This document shows, in pieces, positions 24,001 through 26,573 of a stretch of DNA of 64,000 nucleotides; position 1 is the first letter of the stretch; each line of letters opens with the position of its first letter. The translations under genes and the position numbers were made by a program. The notes beneath the pieces are model-generated. The model saw only the letters and a list, made by a program, of their open reading frames with translations. It was not told where the DNA came from and did not search any database. This DNA comes from Verrucomicrobiaceae bacterium (lineage in GTDB: Bacteria > Verrucomicrobiota > Verrucomicrobiia > Verrucomicrobiales > Verrucomicrobiaceae), in assembly GCA_016713245.1 (NCBI GenBank), contig JADJPM010000004.1, positions 62,001 to 126,000 on the forward strand, read 5' to 3'.

Positions 24001-26543
24001 GCGGTCTTCCTGCTGGTTTGAGCCTCAACACCACCACCGGCGTCATCAGTGGCACACCCACCAGCACCGCCGCCGCCTCCTTCACCATCCGTGCCACCGA
24101 TGCGAATGCCTGCCAGGGCTCGCTCGCCTACTCGATCACGCCTGTCTGCCCCGCGATCACGCTGAGTCCTTCCTCGCTGCCAGTCGGCTATGTCGGCGCG
24201 GCCTATTCACAGGTGCTCACCGCCGGTGGCGGCACCGCACCTTACACCTACAGCATCACCAGCGGCACACTGCCTGCCGGTCTCGCCCTCAATGCCAGCA
24301 CCGGAGCCATCACCGGCACGCCGACGGCCACCACCAGCGCCGCCATCACCATCCGGGTGGCCGATACCTACGGCTGCAATACCTCCCGCGCCTACACCCT
24401 CACCATCCGCTCCCTCACCGTCGGCAATCTCGTCTTTGAGGACTCGAACAACAACGGCCTCAAAGACGCGGGCGAGCCCGGCGTGGCCGGTGCCCTCGTG
24501 CAGCTCTTCAATCCGGGTGGCGACAACGCCATCGGCGGTGCTTCACCGGACACGCAGGTCGGCTCGAACTTCACCACCACCTCCACCGGCGCTTACAGCT
24601 TCACGAACCTCGCCGCGGGCAATTACTACATCAAAGTCACGCCACCGGCCGACTATGCGCAAACAGGCGGCACACCCGCCACCACGGACAACAACGTGGA
24701 CAACAACAACGACGGCTCGCAGCCCGGCGGACCCGGCACACCGCTCTTCAGCCCTGTCTTTGCCCTCGCCGCCGGCACCGAATCCATCACCGATGGCGAT
24801 GGCAGCAACGACACGAATCTCACCATCGACTTCGGCCTCTACAGCACCGTCTCCGTCGGCAACCTCGTCTATTTCGACCTCAACAACGACGGCAGCTACG
24901 ACTTCAACGAAGGCCTCGAAGGCGTGCTCGTGCAGATTTACACGCAGGGCAGCACGCCCGGCACCTCCACGCCGGCTGGCGTCGCCATCACCGACAACAA
25001 AGGCCGCTACCTCATCGAAGGCCTCAATCCAGGCAGCTACTTCCTGCATCTGCCCGCCTCGCAGTTCGGCGGCGGCATGCCGCTCGAAGGCATGATCCCC
25101 ATGAGCAGCGTCGTCGCGGGCGATGACAATGCTGGTCAGGATCTCCTCACGGCGGCAACCCCGGGCACCACCGGAGCCAGCACCGCCGTCTTCAGCCTGC
25201 GCCCCACCCTTTGCCCCTCCGGCACGTCTGAAAACGGCTTCGAAGGCAGCACCGATGACGGCACCGATACCCGCACCGATCTCACGCGTGATCTCGGCCT
25301 CGTCAGCGGCTCCGGCACCGGCTTCCCGAGCGCCTCCAACGTCGTCAGCAACATGCTCGGTGCCGCCGCGCCAAGCTCCAGCGCGGCCACGAACGCCCTC
25401 GCGACCTCCTCGATCACCTTCGCGACGTGGAGCACGCAAAACAACCTCACCATCGCCACCGCCGATGAAGATGGCGACAACCTCTCCAACCTCCTCGAAT
25501 ACGCTCTCGGCACCGATCCACGCAGCGGCCTGCTCGTGACACGCTTCACGCTCGAAGCCAATCAAGCCGCTCAAACCATCGACGCCCTCATCACGCGTCC
25601 GATTGAAGGTCGCGATGACCTCCGCTTCACGCTCGAAGCCGCCACACAGCTCGAAAACGCCGATTGGAAACCTCTCGCCCTGCCTGCCGCCGCCACCTTC
25701 AACAGCGATGGCACCGTCACCCGCCGCTACGCCGACCTCGCCCCGGCGAATGCCACGCTCGGCTTCCTGCGCCTCCGCGTCGATCTCGATGCCAATCGAG
25801 ATGGCAAACCCGAAGCCACCACCACCAGCGCCACCCAGGCCTGGACCTTCCAAACCTTCGCCAACGGTGCCCGCACCTTCAGCATGCCGCTCGCCCAGCC
25901 CTCCCTCTACACCGGCACCGCCACGATTAGCGAAGACGGCATCATCACCCTTCCTCAATCCCTCAAACTCCCCGCCACCACCGAACTCGAAATCCTCGAC
26001 GGACCTCACGCTGGCCGCACGCTCACCCTCAAACCCACCGCGACCGCCACCACCCTCCATCACTCCACCACTCCATCACTCCATCTCCCCTCCGCCCGCG
26101 TCACCCTCCGTCCGCATCACACCCTCGAAGCTCTCCTGCCCGCCTCCGACCTCTCCGACGAAGATCGCCTCCTCGCCTACGACACCGCGAAGAGCACCTT
26201 CGTCCCCGCAGAGGCCGACGCACCCTTCACCGCCTTCAGCGGCATCCTCGTCAAAATCACCGGCAGCGGCTTCACCCGCGCTTACACCGGCGAAGTGCGT
26301 TCCAAAGCCCTGCGCATCCCGCTCGTCAAAGGCACGCAACTCATCACCACCGGCTCGCTAACCTCCGGCGAAGTCCCCACCAATCTCACCGAAGGCGACC
26401 GCCTCCGCTTCTGGCAGCCCGCCACCAGCGACTACTCCTCCCACACCCTCGAAAACGGCCAGTGGAGCCCCGCCGCCCCATCCGTGAAGCCCTTCGAATC
26501 CCTCTTCCTCATCCGCAGTTCACCTCTTCTCTGGCTCCCTTAG
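3..26543 (+). CDS. Giant modular secreted surface protein (SdrD/GEVED/putative-Ig repeats), 5' end outside window
   Basis: The frame is open from the first complete codon to TAG at 26541-26543, giving 8,846 residues with no start in view. A TTG at 123 is not the start, because the 40 residues before it read as the tail of an SdrD B-like domain. Modules in order (approximate positions): jelly-roll-like 170-730; GEVED 740-1255; SdrD B 1262-1710; jelly-roll 1711-2430; SdrD B 2431-2867; Ig x4; SdrD B 3936-4387; unassigned 4390-5180; GEVED 5185-5708; Ig x6; SdrD B 7291-7725; jelly-roll 7726-8445; SdrD B x2 to 9290; Ig x22, one carrying a LamG insert; GEVED 16100-16612; unassigned to 17280; GEVED to 17812; Ig x25; SdrD B x2 24412-25310. 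Near 25460-25530 is a calcium-loop motif (DEDGDNLSNLLEYALGTDP), then about 330 residues of C-terminal domain. It is probably an adhesin or stalk-like exoprotein; ligand and anchoring are unknown. Confidence 0.93.
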   Translation, partial: PPAGYPAATIAFANAESGVDGDSNGIQTQPAQPIVTGVFTLAAGLQPDGSTTPSMTNPSMTATGPWTLTGWPISYWGAGYIHTPPVAFLPAATTQHRAGGMRASPDGGQFAGIPLDGTLSSGGGLGQRFTGLTVGQRYRVSWYHANGGFTSDPAVTGDGVFSNTVGTPIQGMLSMWSTAYGSTYGSGGLPATVDYLGEGNQLWKNAEVVAPAPHQDIDLIIWNRDPAYVLSYYTIDGVDFAATGDDTVDIGLNNGVDSGDHSSFAMASQARAVEIRIGTTATDTDTSNLANSTATGDDTTGTDDEDLTMPAFTVGTATTLAVPMTITAASLSGSTARVNVFVDWNGDNDVLDTNETLAAQTVSASGTFNFSLTPPAGTTGGTKYLRIRAAEGATHPGFSGTSTLKGEVEDYAITVTGGVAPLAIGNLVWIDANNNGVKDASETGEPGVTVQLWTAGGNGTVENGAGDDVKVGADQVTDLNGNYKFTGLAAGSYYVRLPTPPADFPLTSGVPDTADNQQEGDNNGVQPGGVGTAIRSPLIALSAGGEPAAGVDGDDTNGDLTIDFGLASSDPCYSTNLIDNPSFELNGGANTTGALFASLGYNGTGTTFGSSVNALRWVSGVNPISALNDPIQRMKVLAVGTGAKVAWTESARAHQGKRYMLLEGELSCVEVKPAGGGTWSSVLQAGKTYQFSVWADTASTANASFELDLGASQPIFRIGTSGTQLHYYAATQNRWVSPSGGPSSFTSAHYNGWNEATATVTQPNWRRYIYTFAISPTATAAQIDSASLILSATAGSGPVALDDIVLCQPSMTIGDYVWNDADYDGIRETGEIGVAGLTVQLFNPGADNAVGGTGLNQDTQVGANMPTDATGAYRFTNLSPGNYYVRVTPPATSVTTANVATTDNNVDNNNDGSQPGGVGTALYSPVVNLALSSESVTDGDSDSNSNLTIDFGLFSCPTITVSPILPAVGTVGTAYSQLISASGGTAPYTLALTSGTLPSGLTFNAGTGVISGTPGTDNGAGTSLTFTATDARGCKGTRTMTLKICPVLTIATLNSTLSIGTPYSSGAAAGAGAGPYVYAVTSGSLPAGLSLNTTTGALTGTPTSTAAATFTIRATDANSCPGSRSFTLTPVCPTISITPVTLPNATVGTAYSQTLTASGGTAPYGTWTIISGTLPAGLTLNASTGVISGTPTTSTGPSVNLTVRVTATYGCQGTQIVSLKVCPAITLNPTSLSNGVVGLAFNQTVTASGGVAPYTYNVSSGTLPGGVTLNTSTGALTGTPTTAATSNFTISAADANGCPASRAYTVVIAPSLTIGNLVWRDDNNNGVRDVGEPGFDGITVQLFRTTDNYIGNGDDVQVGSNVTTAGGGLYSFSSLSAGKYFVRLPSVPAGYTMSSGVPDGFGTPSAFAENDQDNDNNAIHTLGIGTAVTSGLVNLAIGTESITDGDTNNNTNLTIDFGFAPMPQCPPYLVWPDWRTLTRTAPTAGTGWISQPRLVNAAYTSQTFSNVLSTSTNVTVSYSSNMFDAQSPNIYVPRFDPTYDNVNTQGNPNDVQCNPMFFGGLRLTNNTGDTSASVTTGVGTATGHAQVQLTFDKDVLMDDLGIGSIGKLGAAREWVFVRAYNAAGTGIAPVSITGQTVSCDAVVTGTGPEVVNLGAAGAYLGGLDDQNAAIPVYGNASINWGNVPVRRIEIQFWRSSGTSVYTTAATSGQASAAIRKLCFRAAPTTDLGDWAHATNPAGAATTTTSSTANSNLRLGTTVDVESTVTASNAATADDTTNTGSADDEDGVTMPASITQGGSVTIPVSVFNNTGSTAYLNAWIDFNNDGAFNDTLYTSPGGERLLAARSISSSATASTQNITFTVPQASSPGTNRGVRVRLTNQATTLPTGAVGSGEIEDYAVTINCSSLTVNPVSLTTPTVGGGYLASFTATGGLAPYTFAVSAGSLPFGLTLASDGGVTGVPTSTTAQTFTIRATDANGCQGTRPYTLTPVCPTITVNPASVANGTVGIAYSQTFTGSGGGSPYTFAVSAGTLPAGLTLSSAGVLSGTPTTANGAGVSVTIRATDVYGCQGTRPYTIKICPVFTLGAITTTGTVGTAFTRTITSSGGASPYTYAVTSGSLPGGLTLSSAGVLSGTPTQEISSTVTIRSTDANGCTATRDYTLAMSCPPITVNPTSLANGAVGIAYSQTFTATGGTSPYQYTVTAGTLPAGLTLSTAGVLSGTPTTGNGAGVSITVQARDAYNCVGVRAYTIKICPTISLATISPTIVVGSPYSSSAAATGGVAPYTYAITSGSLPAGLSLNTTTGAITGTPTSAAAASFTIRATDANACAGSRAYNVSPTCPAITVTPTSLANGYVGVGYSQSFSASGGTAPYTYAVTSGSLPTGLTLSSAGVVSGTPTAAVTSASFSVRATDVNGCQSAATAVLLTVKGLCLGNLVFIDMNNNGTRQSTESGAPNISMQLWRSTNLTRGDADDTQVATTITDWNGAYQFTGLAPGNYFVRIPTPPVYHPQVSAGGVNLDNGINNDSNAIQSGGSGAEVFSPVITLSIGGEPASGVDGDDTDCDGTIDFGFANTDPCYVTNLFDNPSFEIQGLPNATGTAAAVLGYNGSGTSLGASINAFRWSGGVTSGLGEPIQRVQVLPGASGGIVSWVESGKPRHGKRMVLVQGTNSCVSMRAAGGGAWSTVLTAGSEYELSVWAANASAANASVIWDLGTTSGQVFQIISGATPGFYQYYQVTQAQMTGTPVPTFTAADYTNTTWTEATANTAVPTWKQFRYRFRVNPLATTTQIDSASFVVSGGSATNPLVLDHVALCNVTPSATLTLGGTIWNDANNNGLKTIGEIGVGAGVVTLSLYKSTNTIVGDADDVLQTTGSTNASGNYAFANLAAGNYYVQFTPPASLAKSGGTPVSLDNQTDNDNNGVQSGAPGTLIRSPMIALQGGTESITDGDTNPDTEMTVDFGLWSGIALGNQIWIDTNSNGLYDAGTDTVSGLTGLSVELLNSSNAIVTSTTANASGQYGFTIYTPGQYRVRIPTPPAAAALLAANSVNTDNGIDNDNNGTQSGGLGNSVVTPLVTLAAASEPGTAGTTNSENTLDIGFRPCPVFTVAPVAFTNTQYAAFSQTLSTLGGVAPYTYAITSGSLPGGLTLSSAGTISGTTTTAAIPGAYSFTVRSTDSLGCSTTQAMTMNVICPPITITPTTLANATKFSAYSQGLTATTTGATGISYSWSVAPAAPSGLVAWWPAEGSALSIGGTSNGTLDLGATTTASGAAGRAFSLDGVDDQITVPDSAALRPTQITIEAWVNPTYTMNAFGAVVSKTSTGSWNNGYGLGQLGNDTTFGFWINNYATNRATTTLTTGVWQHVVATYDGANIRLYVNGTQRSSFAYTAAINHSTVPLEIGNAVGGNFPWKGGLDEVQIYSRALSAAEVTARYTAWTTGNDGMPQGLGLNSSTGLLSAVSITSPPATYNFNVRAADPNGCFAQNAYALTVLCPAISVTPTSLANGTVGTAYSQSLSAAGGTTPYTWSTVTGTWPTGLSLSSAGVVTGTPTTANGAGVSVTVRATDANGCTKDQVVSIKVCPVISLAVLNSTLNIGSVYSSAATASGGTAPYTYSVSAGVLPTGLTLNTSTGAVTGTPVSANSQAFSIRATDANGCFGTRAQTFTPACPAVTISPTSLSNGLVGTAYSSTLTAAPGSGYKWSVTSGTLPAGLSLNASNGVLSGSPTTAGTQTFTVRASTAPASVPELEFSTYNIDLNPGGALNPEKKPSPGAPSTPIDWSAVSFTYTAAGANDPTSPADWNLANFNAGTPVTLTNADATAGGNSGTGRFRIYLVRNGQPSYDDHAEIRVSSSRSSGLVSSMANPLPPAACSGTRSYTLKICPVINVGAITTTGTVGTAFSQTITASGGTAPYTYTLTSGALPGGLSLTTAGVLSGTPNVEISSTVTVRATDANGCTGTRNYTLAMSCPPMTLNPASLPIGLAGSAYTSTTFSTTGGTAPYQYTVIAGTLPTGLTLTTAGVLSGTPTAGNGAGVSITVQSRDAFNCLGTRAYTLKICPVISLPVISTTINVGTAYSASVAASGGATPYVYAVTSGALPAGLNLNTTTGAITGTPTNSTSATFTVRATDANACTGSRAYTLAPVCPTITFTTPSLANGTLAVAYSQTVTATGGNAPYTYSLSSGTLPAGLTLNATSGVISGTPTASNGAGVSIVIVATDAYGCIGSRPYVLKVCPVISIGAISPTVVVGTAYSQTLVPTGGASPYTFALTTGTLPTGLSLNTSTGIISGTPTNTTAQTFTITATDANGCPGTRSCTLTPACPTITINPASLANGLVGTPYSQSLTATGGTAPFSFALTSGTLPAGLTLATSGAITGTPTASNGAGVSLTFRVTDTYGCQSTRVIPIKICPVISLATLNSTLTVGSAYSSAATATGGATPYVYALTSGTLPSGLSLNTTTGALTGTPTSTASQTFTVTATDANACTGARIYTLAPVCPTITVNPSTLPVGAVGVAYSQSFSASGGTGAYSFTVSSGTLPAGLTLSTAGVLSGTPTTGNGAGVSLTFTATDSLGCTGTRVITLKICPTVSLAAITSSATVGTAYNQTATASGGASPYTYAVTTGTLPAGLTLNTTTGAITGTPTNTTAQTFTVRATDANACSGTRSYTITPVCPAITVNPALLPPGLVGTAYSQTLTATGGTSSYSFTLTAGTLPAGLTLTAGTGVIAGTPTASNGAGVSLTFRATDAYGCTGTRTVTLKICPVVSLPAIATSLTVGTPYSQTITPSGGATPYSFAITSGSLPAGLTLNTSTGVLSGTPTSTGTGNFTVTATDANACQGSRAYSLTPVCPVITVLPATLPAATAGSPYTQSLSASGGTAAYSYTLITGIMPAGLALSSGGVISGTPTAANGPGVSLTFRATDAYGCSGQATITLKVCPVISLAAISTSATMGTAYSQTATASGGVSPYTYALVSGTLPAGLTLNTSTGTISGTPTSGTSQNFTISATDASGCPGTRAYTITPICPTITVNPTSLANGTIGIAYSRTASATGGTSPYTYSIAAGALPAGLTINASTGVISGTPEASNGAGTSVTIRATDSLGCTGNRAYTLKICPVVTLATITTTGTVGTAFSQTASATGGAAPYVYAVTSGLLPGGLSLNTSTGAITGTPNVEISSTVTITATDANGCPGTRNYTLAMSCPPITVNPASVPVGLVGSAYTSTTFSATGGTAPYQYTVITGTLPAGLTLTTAGVLSGTPTASNGAGVSITVQARDAFNCLGTRAYTIKICPVITVNPATLIVPLVGRPYSDTLTASGGATPYVFSIAAGALPAGLSLNTSTGVISGAATSATAATFTITVTDANGCTGSRAYTLTPLPADFGDHTPFAAAAQAVSSGIYIHHGATVVPTDGETAPPATGTANADDTTGSDDENLNIPVVLTGLSPTAQPRFVIPVTLTGISNGRIGVWIDWNGDNDVLDANETVSLSTANLISGVNRITATLNPPAGTTVGTKYLRVRVTEGTTVPTFSGESPLRGEVEDHPVVVSNQIVMYAMNLKENSGLMTANSPVPWNYRSAICITPQNLQLFNTNNGISTSDDQYGEGPLYPNVTMGNGTFGRCTSGWDTTFNTALTNVRTSLTPVIRTAPFTVNFGGMDAGTAITGFTLDVAREAATSPLNAQIFLTWHDGTAFRTARTAAVSLENIHSAFSPPTPVSNWQSMHFPGFTLGDALPTGTALSAKTFLCEVYFWGGSGGRLEVDNFSLLGNTVCAVNDMGDWAHATNPSGAATTTTTSIANSNLRLGTSVDVEAVIAPTSAANVDDITNTGSADDEDGVTMPASITQNANATLPVSVFNNTGATAYLNAWIDFNNDGVFNDTIYTTAGGERLLAARSIASGVSATTQNITFTVPLVSSPGSGRGVRVRLTNQATTAPTGAVGTGEIEDYIVSIACPTITLTAPPLAAATVGTAYSQSITASGGRTPYTYAVTTGTLPTGLSLNTTTGAITGTPTNTTSQTFTISATDANACTGARAYTLAPVCPTITVMPLVLLNGTVGTAYSQTLTASGGTSPYGFTLTSGTLPAGLTLSSTGVLSGTPTAANGAGTSLTFRATDAYGCTGTRTLTFKICPVISLASLSTSATVGSAYSSSVAATGGTSPYVYSVSNGTLPVGLSLNTTTGAVTGTPTSTATRTFTITATDANSCAGSRIFTITPVCPAITVNPTSLANGTVGVAYSQNLSALGGTAPHSFTVTSGTLPAGLTLTTAGVLSGTPTASNGAGTSITITATDANGCAGNRPYTLKICPVVSLGAITTSGSVGAAFSQTITASGGATPYTFAVTTGTLPAGLSLNSSTGAITGTPTAISSAAITVTATDANGCPGTRSYTFAITCPAITVNPATLPIGLAGTLYTSTTFTATGGTAPHSFAVSSGTLPAGLTLTSGGVLSGTPTAGNGAGVSLTIRATDAFGCIGTRVVTLKICPVITLPAISATPVVGTAYTNGVAATGGASPYVYAISNGALPAGLSFNTTSGAITGTATSTASASFTVTATDANACSGSRAYTLTPVCPAITVNPALLATGTVGTAYSQTISATGGTAPYTLALTTGTLPAGLTFTPATGVISGTPTASNGTGVSLSFTATDAHGCQGSRTVTLKICPVIAVSTINTSATVGTAFSQTITASGGAAPYTFAVTSGTLPAGLSLTGGGVLGGTPTSTTSQTFTVTATDANGCTGSRSYTIAPVCPTITVNPASVVNGTIGLAYSQTFSGSGGTAPYAFAVTAGTLPAGLTLNATTGVLSGTPTATNGAGVNVTVRATDAYGCSGTRIYPIKICPVINLATLNTTLTVGSAYSSSAAATGGLAPYTYALVSGTLPAGLSLNTTTGAVTGTPSNATAQTFTLSATDANTCVATRAYTLTPVCPTITVNPTSLANGTVGIAYSQTASATGGTAPYTYSIAAGTLPAGLTLNSSTGVISGTPTTSNGAGTSMTIRATDNLGCTGNRTVNLKICPVVTLGSITTTGTVGTAYSQTITATGGATPYTYAVTTGSLPGGLTLNATTGVISGTPNVEISSTVTITATDANGCPGTRNYTLAMSCPPIVVNPASLPAGLVGTAYTSTTFSATGGTPPYQYTVIAGTLPAGLTLTTAGVLSGTPTASNGAGVSITVQARDAFNCVGTRAYTIKICPVVSLAAISTTATTGVAYSSTATASGGASPYVYAVTSGTLNAGLSLNTATGAITGTPTSTTSRTFTITATDANGCAGSRSYTLAPVCPTITVSPTSLANGTVGIAYTQTITASGGTSPYAWTTQSGTWPAGLALSSGGIVSGTPTTSTGAAVSVTVRATDAYGCFKDQLVSIKVCPVITLPAISTTITVGTAYSASSAATGGVSPYTYAVSTGTLPTGLSLNTTTGAITGTPTNTTSQTFTIRATDANACTGTRSYTLAPVCPAITVNPTSLPVGAVGTAYSQTVSATGGTAPYNFTLTSGTLPAGLTLAASTGVISGTPTAGNGAGVSLTFTATDAYGCTGTRTVTLKICPTITLPAISTTITVGTAYSASTGASGGVAPYVYAVTTGTLPTGLSLDVNTGAITGTPTNTTSQTFTVRATDANGCTGTRSYTLAPVCPAITVTPTTMTNGTLGLAYSQTLSASGGSTPYTWTTPSGTWPAGLSLSSAGVVSGTPTATNGAGVSVTVRATDVYGCFKDQAVSIKICPVITVSPTSLANGTVGLAYSQSVSASGGSTPYTYSVSSGTLPAGLSLNTTTGAITGTPTSSAAITFTIRAVDANGCAGTRSYTVTPACPTITINPATLLVGTVGSAYSQTLSATGGTAPYGSWTVTSGTLPAGLTLNASTGVISGTPTTQNGAGTSITVRVSDTYGCTGTRTYTLRICPVITLNPTSLAGMTTGVAYSQTISASGSSATPFTYSVQSGTLPAGLTLNSSTGLISGTPASTTTAIFTLRATDANGCFGSRAFTITPTCGTITLSPGTMPAATVGTAFSQTVTPSGGIAPYTFAVSVGGLPAGLSLNTTTGVISGTPTSTAAASFTIRATDANACQGSLAYSITPVCPAITLSPSSLPVGYVGAAYSQVLTAGGGTAPYTYSITSGTLPAGLALNASTGAITGTPTATTSAAITIRVADTYGCNTSRAYTLTIRSLTVGNLVFEDSNNNGLKDAGEPGVAGALVQLFNPGGDNAIGGASPDTQVGSNFTTTSTGAYSFTNLAAGNYYIKVTPPADYAQTGGTPATTDNNVDNNNDGSQPGGPGTPLFSPVFALAAGTESITDGDGSNDTNLTIDFGLYSTVSVGNLVYFDLNNDGSYDFNEGLEGVLVQIYTQGSTPGTSTPAGVAITDNKGRYLIEGLNPGSYFLHLPASQFGGGMPLEGMIPMSSVVAGDDNAGQDLLTAATPGTTGASTAVFSLRPTLCPSGTSENGFEGSTDDGTDTRTDLTRDLGLVSGSGTGFPSASNVVSNMLGAAAPSSSAATNALATSSITFATWSTQNNLTIATADEDGDNLSNLLEYALGTDPRSGLLVTRFTLEANQAAQTIDALITRPIEGRDDLRFTLEAATQLENADWKPLALPAAATFNSDGTVTRRYADLAPANATLGFLRLRVDLDANRDGKPEATTTSATQAWTFQTFANGARTFSMPLAQPSLYTGTATISEDGIITLPQSLKLPATTELEILDGPHAGRTLTLKPTATATTLHHSTTPSLHLPSARVTLRPHHTLEALLPASDLSDEDRLLAYDTAKSTFVPAEADAPFTAFSGILVKITGSGFTRAYTGEVRSKALRIPLVKGTQLITTGSLTSGEVPTNLTEGDRLRFWQPATSDYSSHTLENGQWSPAAPSVKPFESLFLIRSSPLLWLP
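2868..3935 (+). repeat. Ig-like (He_PIG-type) repeat array 1, four units
   Basis: Four tandem units of about 88 residues lie inside the giant protein. Each starts with Cys-Pro, carries VGTAYSQ-like, GG-APY, LPAGLTLN and ISGTPT landmarks, and has a second Cys near its end in a D-A-N-G-C-like loop. The landmarks match putative Ig domains of the He_PIG family. An SdrD B-like domain lies on each side. Confidence 0.85.
5709..7290 (+). repeat. Ig-like repeat array 2, six units
   Basis: Six units of 85-90 residues lie between a GEVED domain and an SdrD B-like domain. The first starts Cys-Ser-Ser rather than Cys-Pro. The third ends in the rarer YTLAMS form and is followed by a Cys-Pro-Pro unit, a pairing that recurs in later arrays. 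Confidence 0.85.
9294..16098 (+). repeat. Ig-like repeat array 3, twenty-two units, two with internal inserts
   Basis: Twenty-two consecutive units follow the same Cys-Pro ... Gly-Cys pattern. The second unit is interrupted by a LamG-type domain (9696-10311). The fifth is interrupted by about 130 unrelated residues (about 11200-11592). Most units alternate between a form ending TPV or APV and a form containing N-G-A-G-V-S and ending LKI. Confidence 0.85.
9696..10311 (+). other. LamG/concanavalin-like domain inserted within an Ig-like repeat
   Basis: The translation starts SGLVAWWPAEGS and continues through FSLDGVDDQITVPD, ITIEAWV, WQHVVATYDG and GGLDEVQIYSRALSAAEV. This is the full signature of a laminin-G-like (LamG-3 type) fold of about 205 residues. 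The sequence on each side is the first and second half of one Ig unit, so the domain sits in a loop of that unit. Confidence 0.85.
17814..24411 (+). repeat. Ig-like repeat array 4, twenty-five units
   Basis: Twenty-five uninterrupted units average 264 nt (88 residues). All keep two cysteines, including the one that starts Cys-Gly. The array ends at the last pair of SdrD B-like domains. Several three-unit blocks closely match blocks in array 3, which indicates block duplication. Confidence 0.85.
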
Positions 26544-26570
26544 TCATTCGTCATTCGGATTTCGTCATTC
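26544..26570 (+). repeat. 27-nt TCATTCG-rich repeat between giant-protein and peptidase genes
   Basis: This stretch begins directly after the stop of the giant gene and consists of repeated TCATTCG-type words. By alignment, 24 of 27 bases are identical to 63553-63579, which lies within the sulfatase signal-peptide codons. Confidence 0.6.
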
Positions 26571-26573
26571 CCA

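Noticed and set aside
2868..24411. CRISPR array, suggested by evenly spaced repeats.
   Set aside because: The period is about 264 bp, repeats are diverged and coding, and there are no short identical repeats with unique spacers or cas genes.
546..26063. Long open frames on the minus strand and in alternative plus frames inside the giant gene (for example 7941-9626, 12999-14582 minus).
   Set aside because: They follow from high GC and repetitive codons; their translations are Arg/Ala/Gly-rich, show no domains, and repeat with the Ig units.
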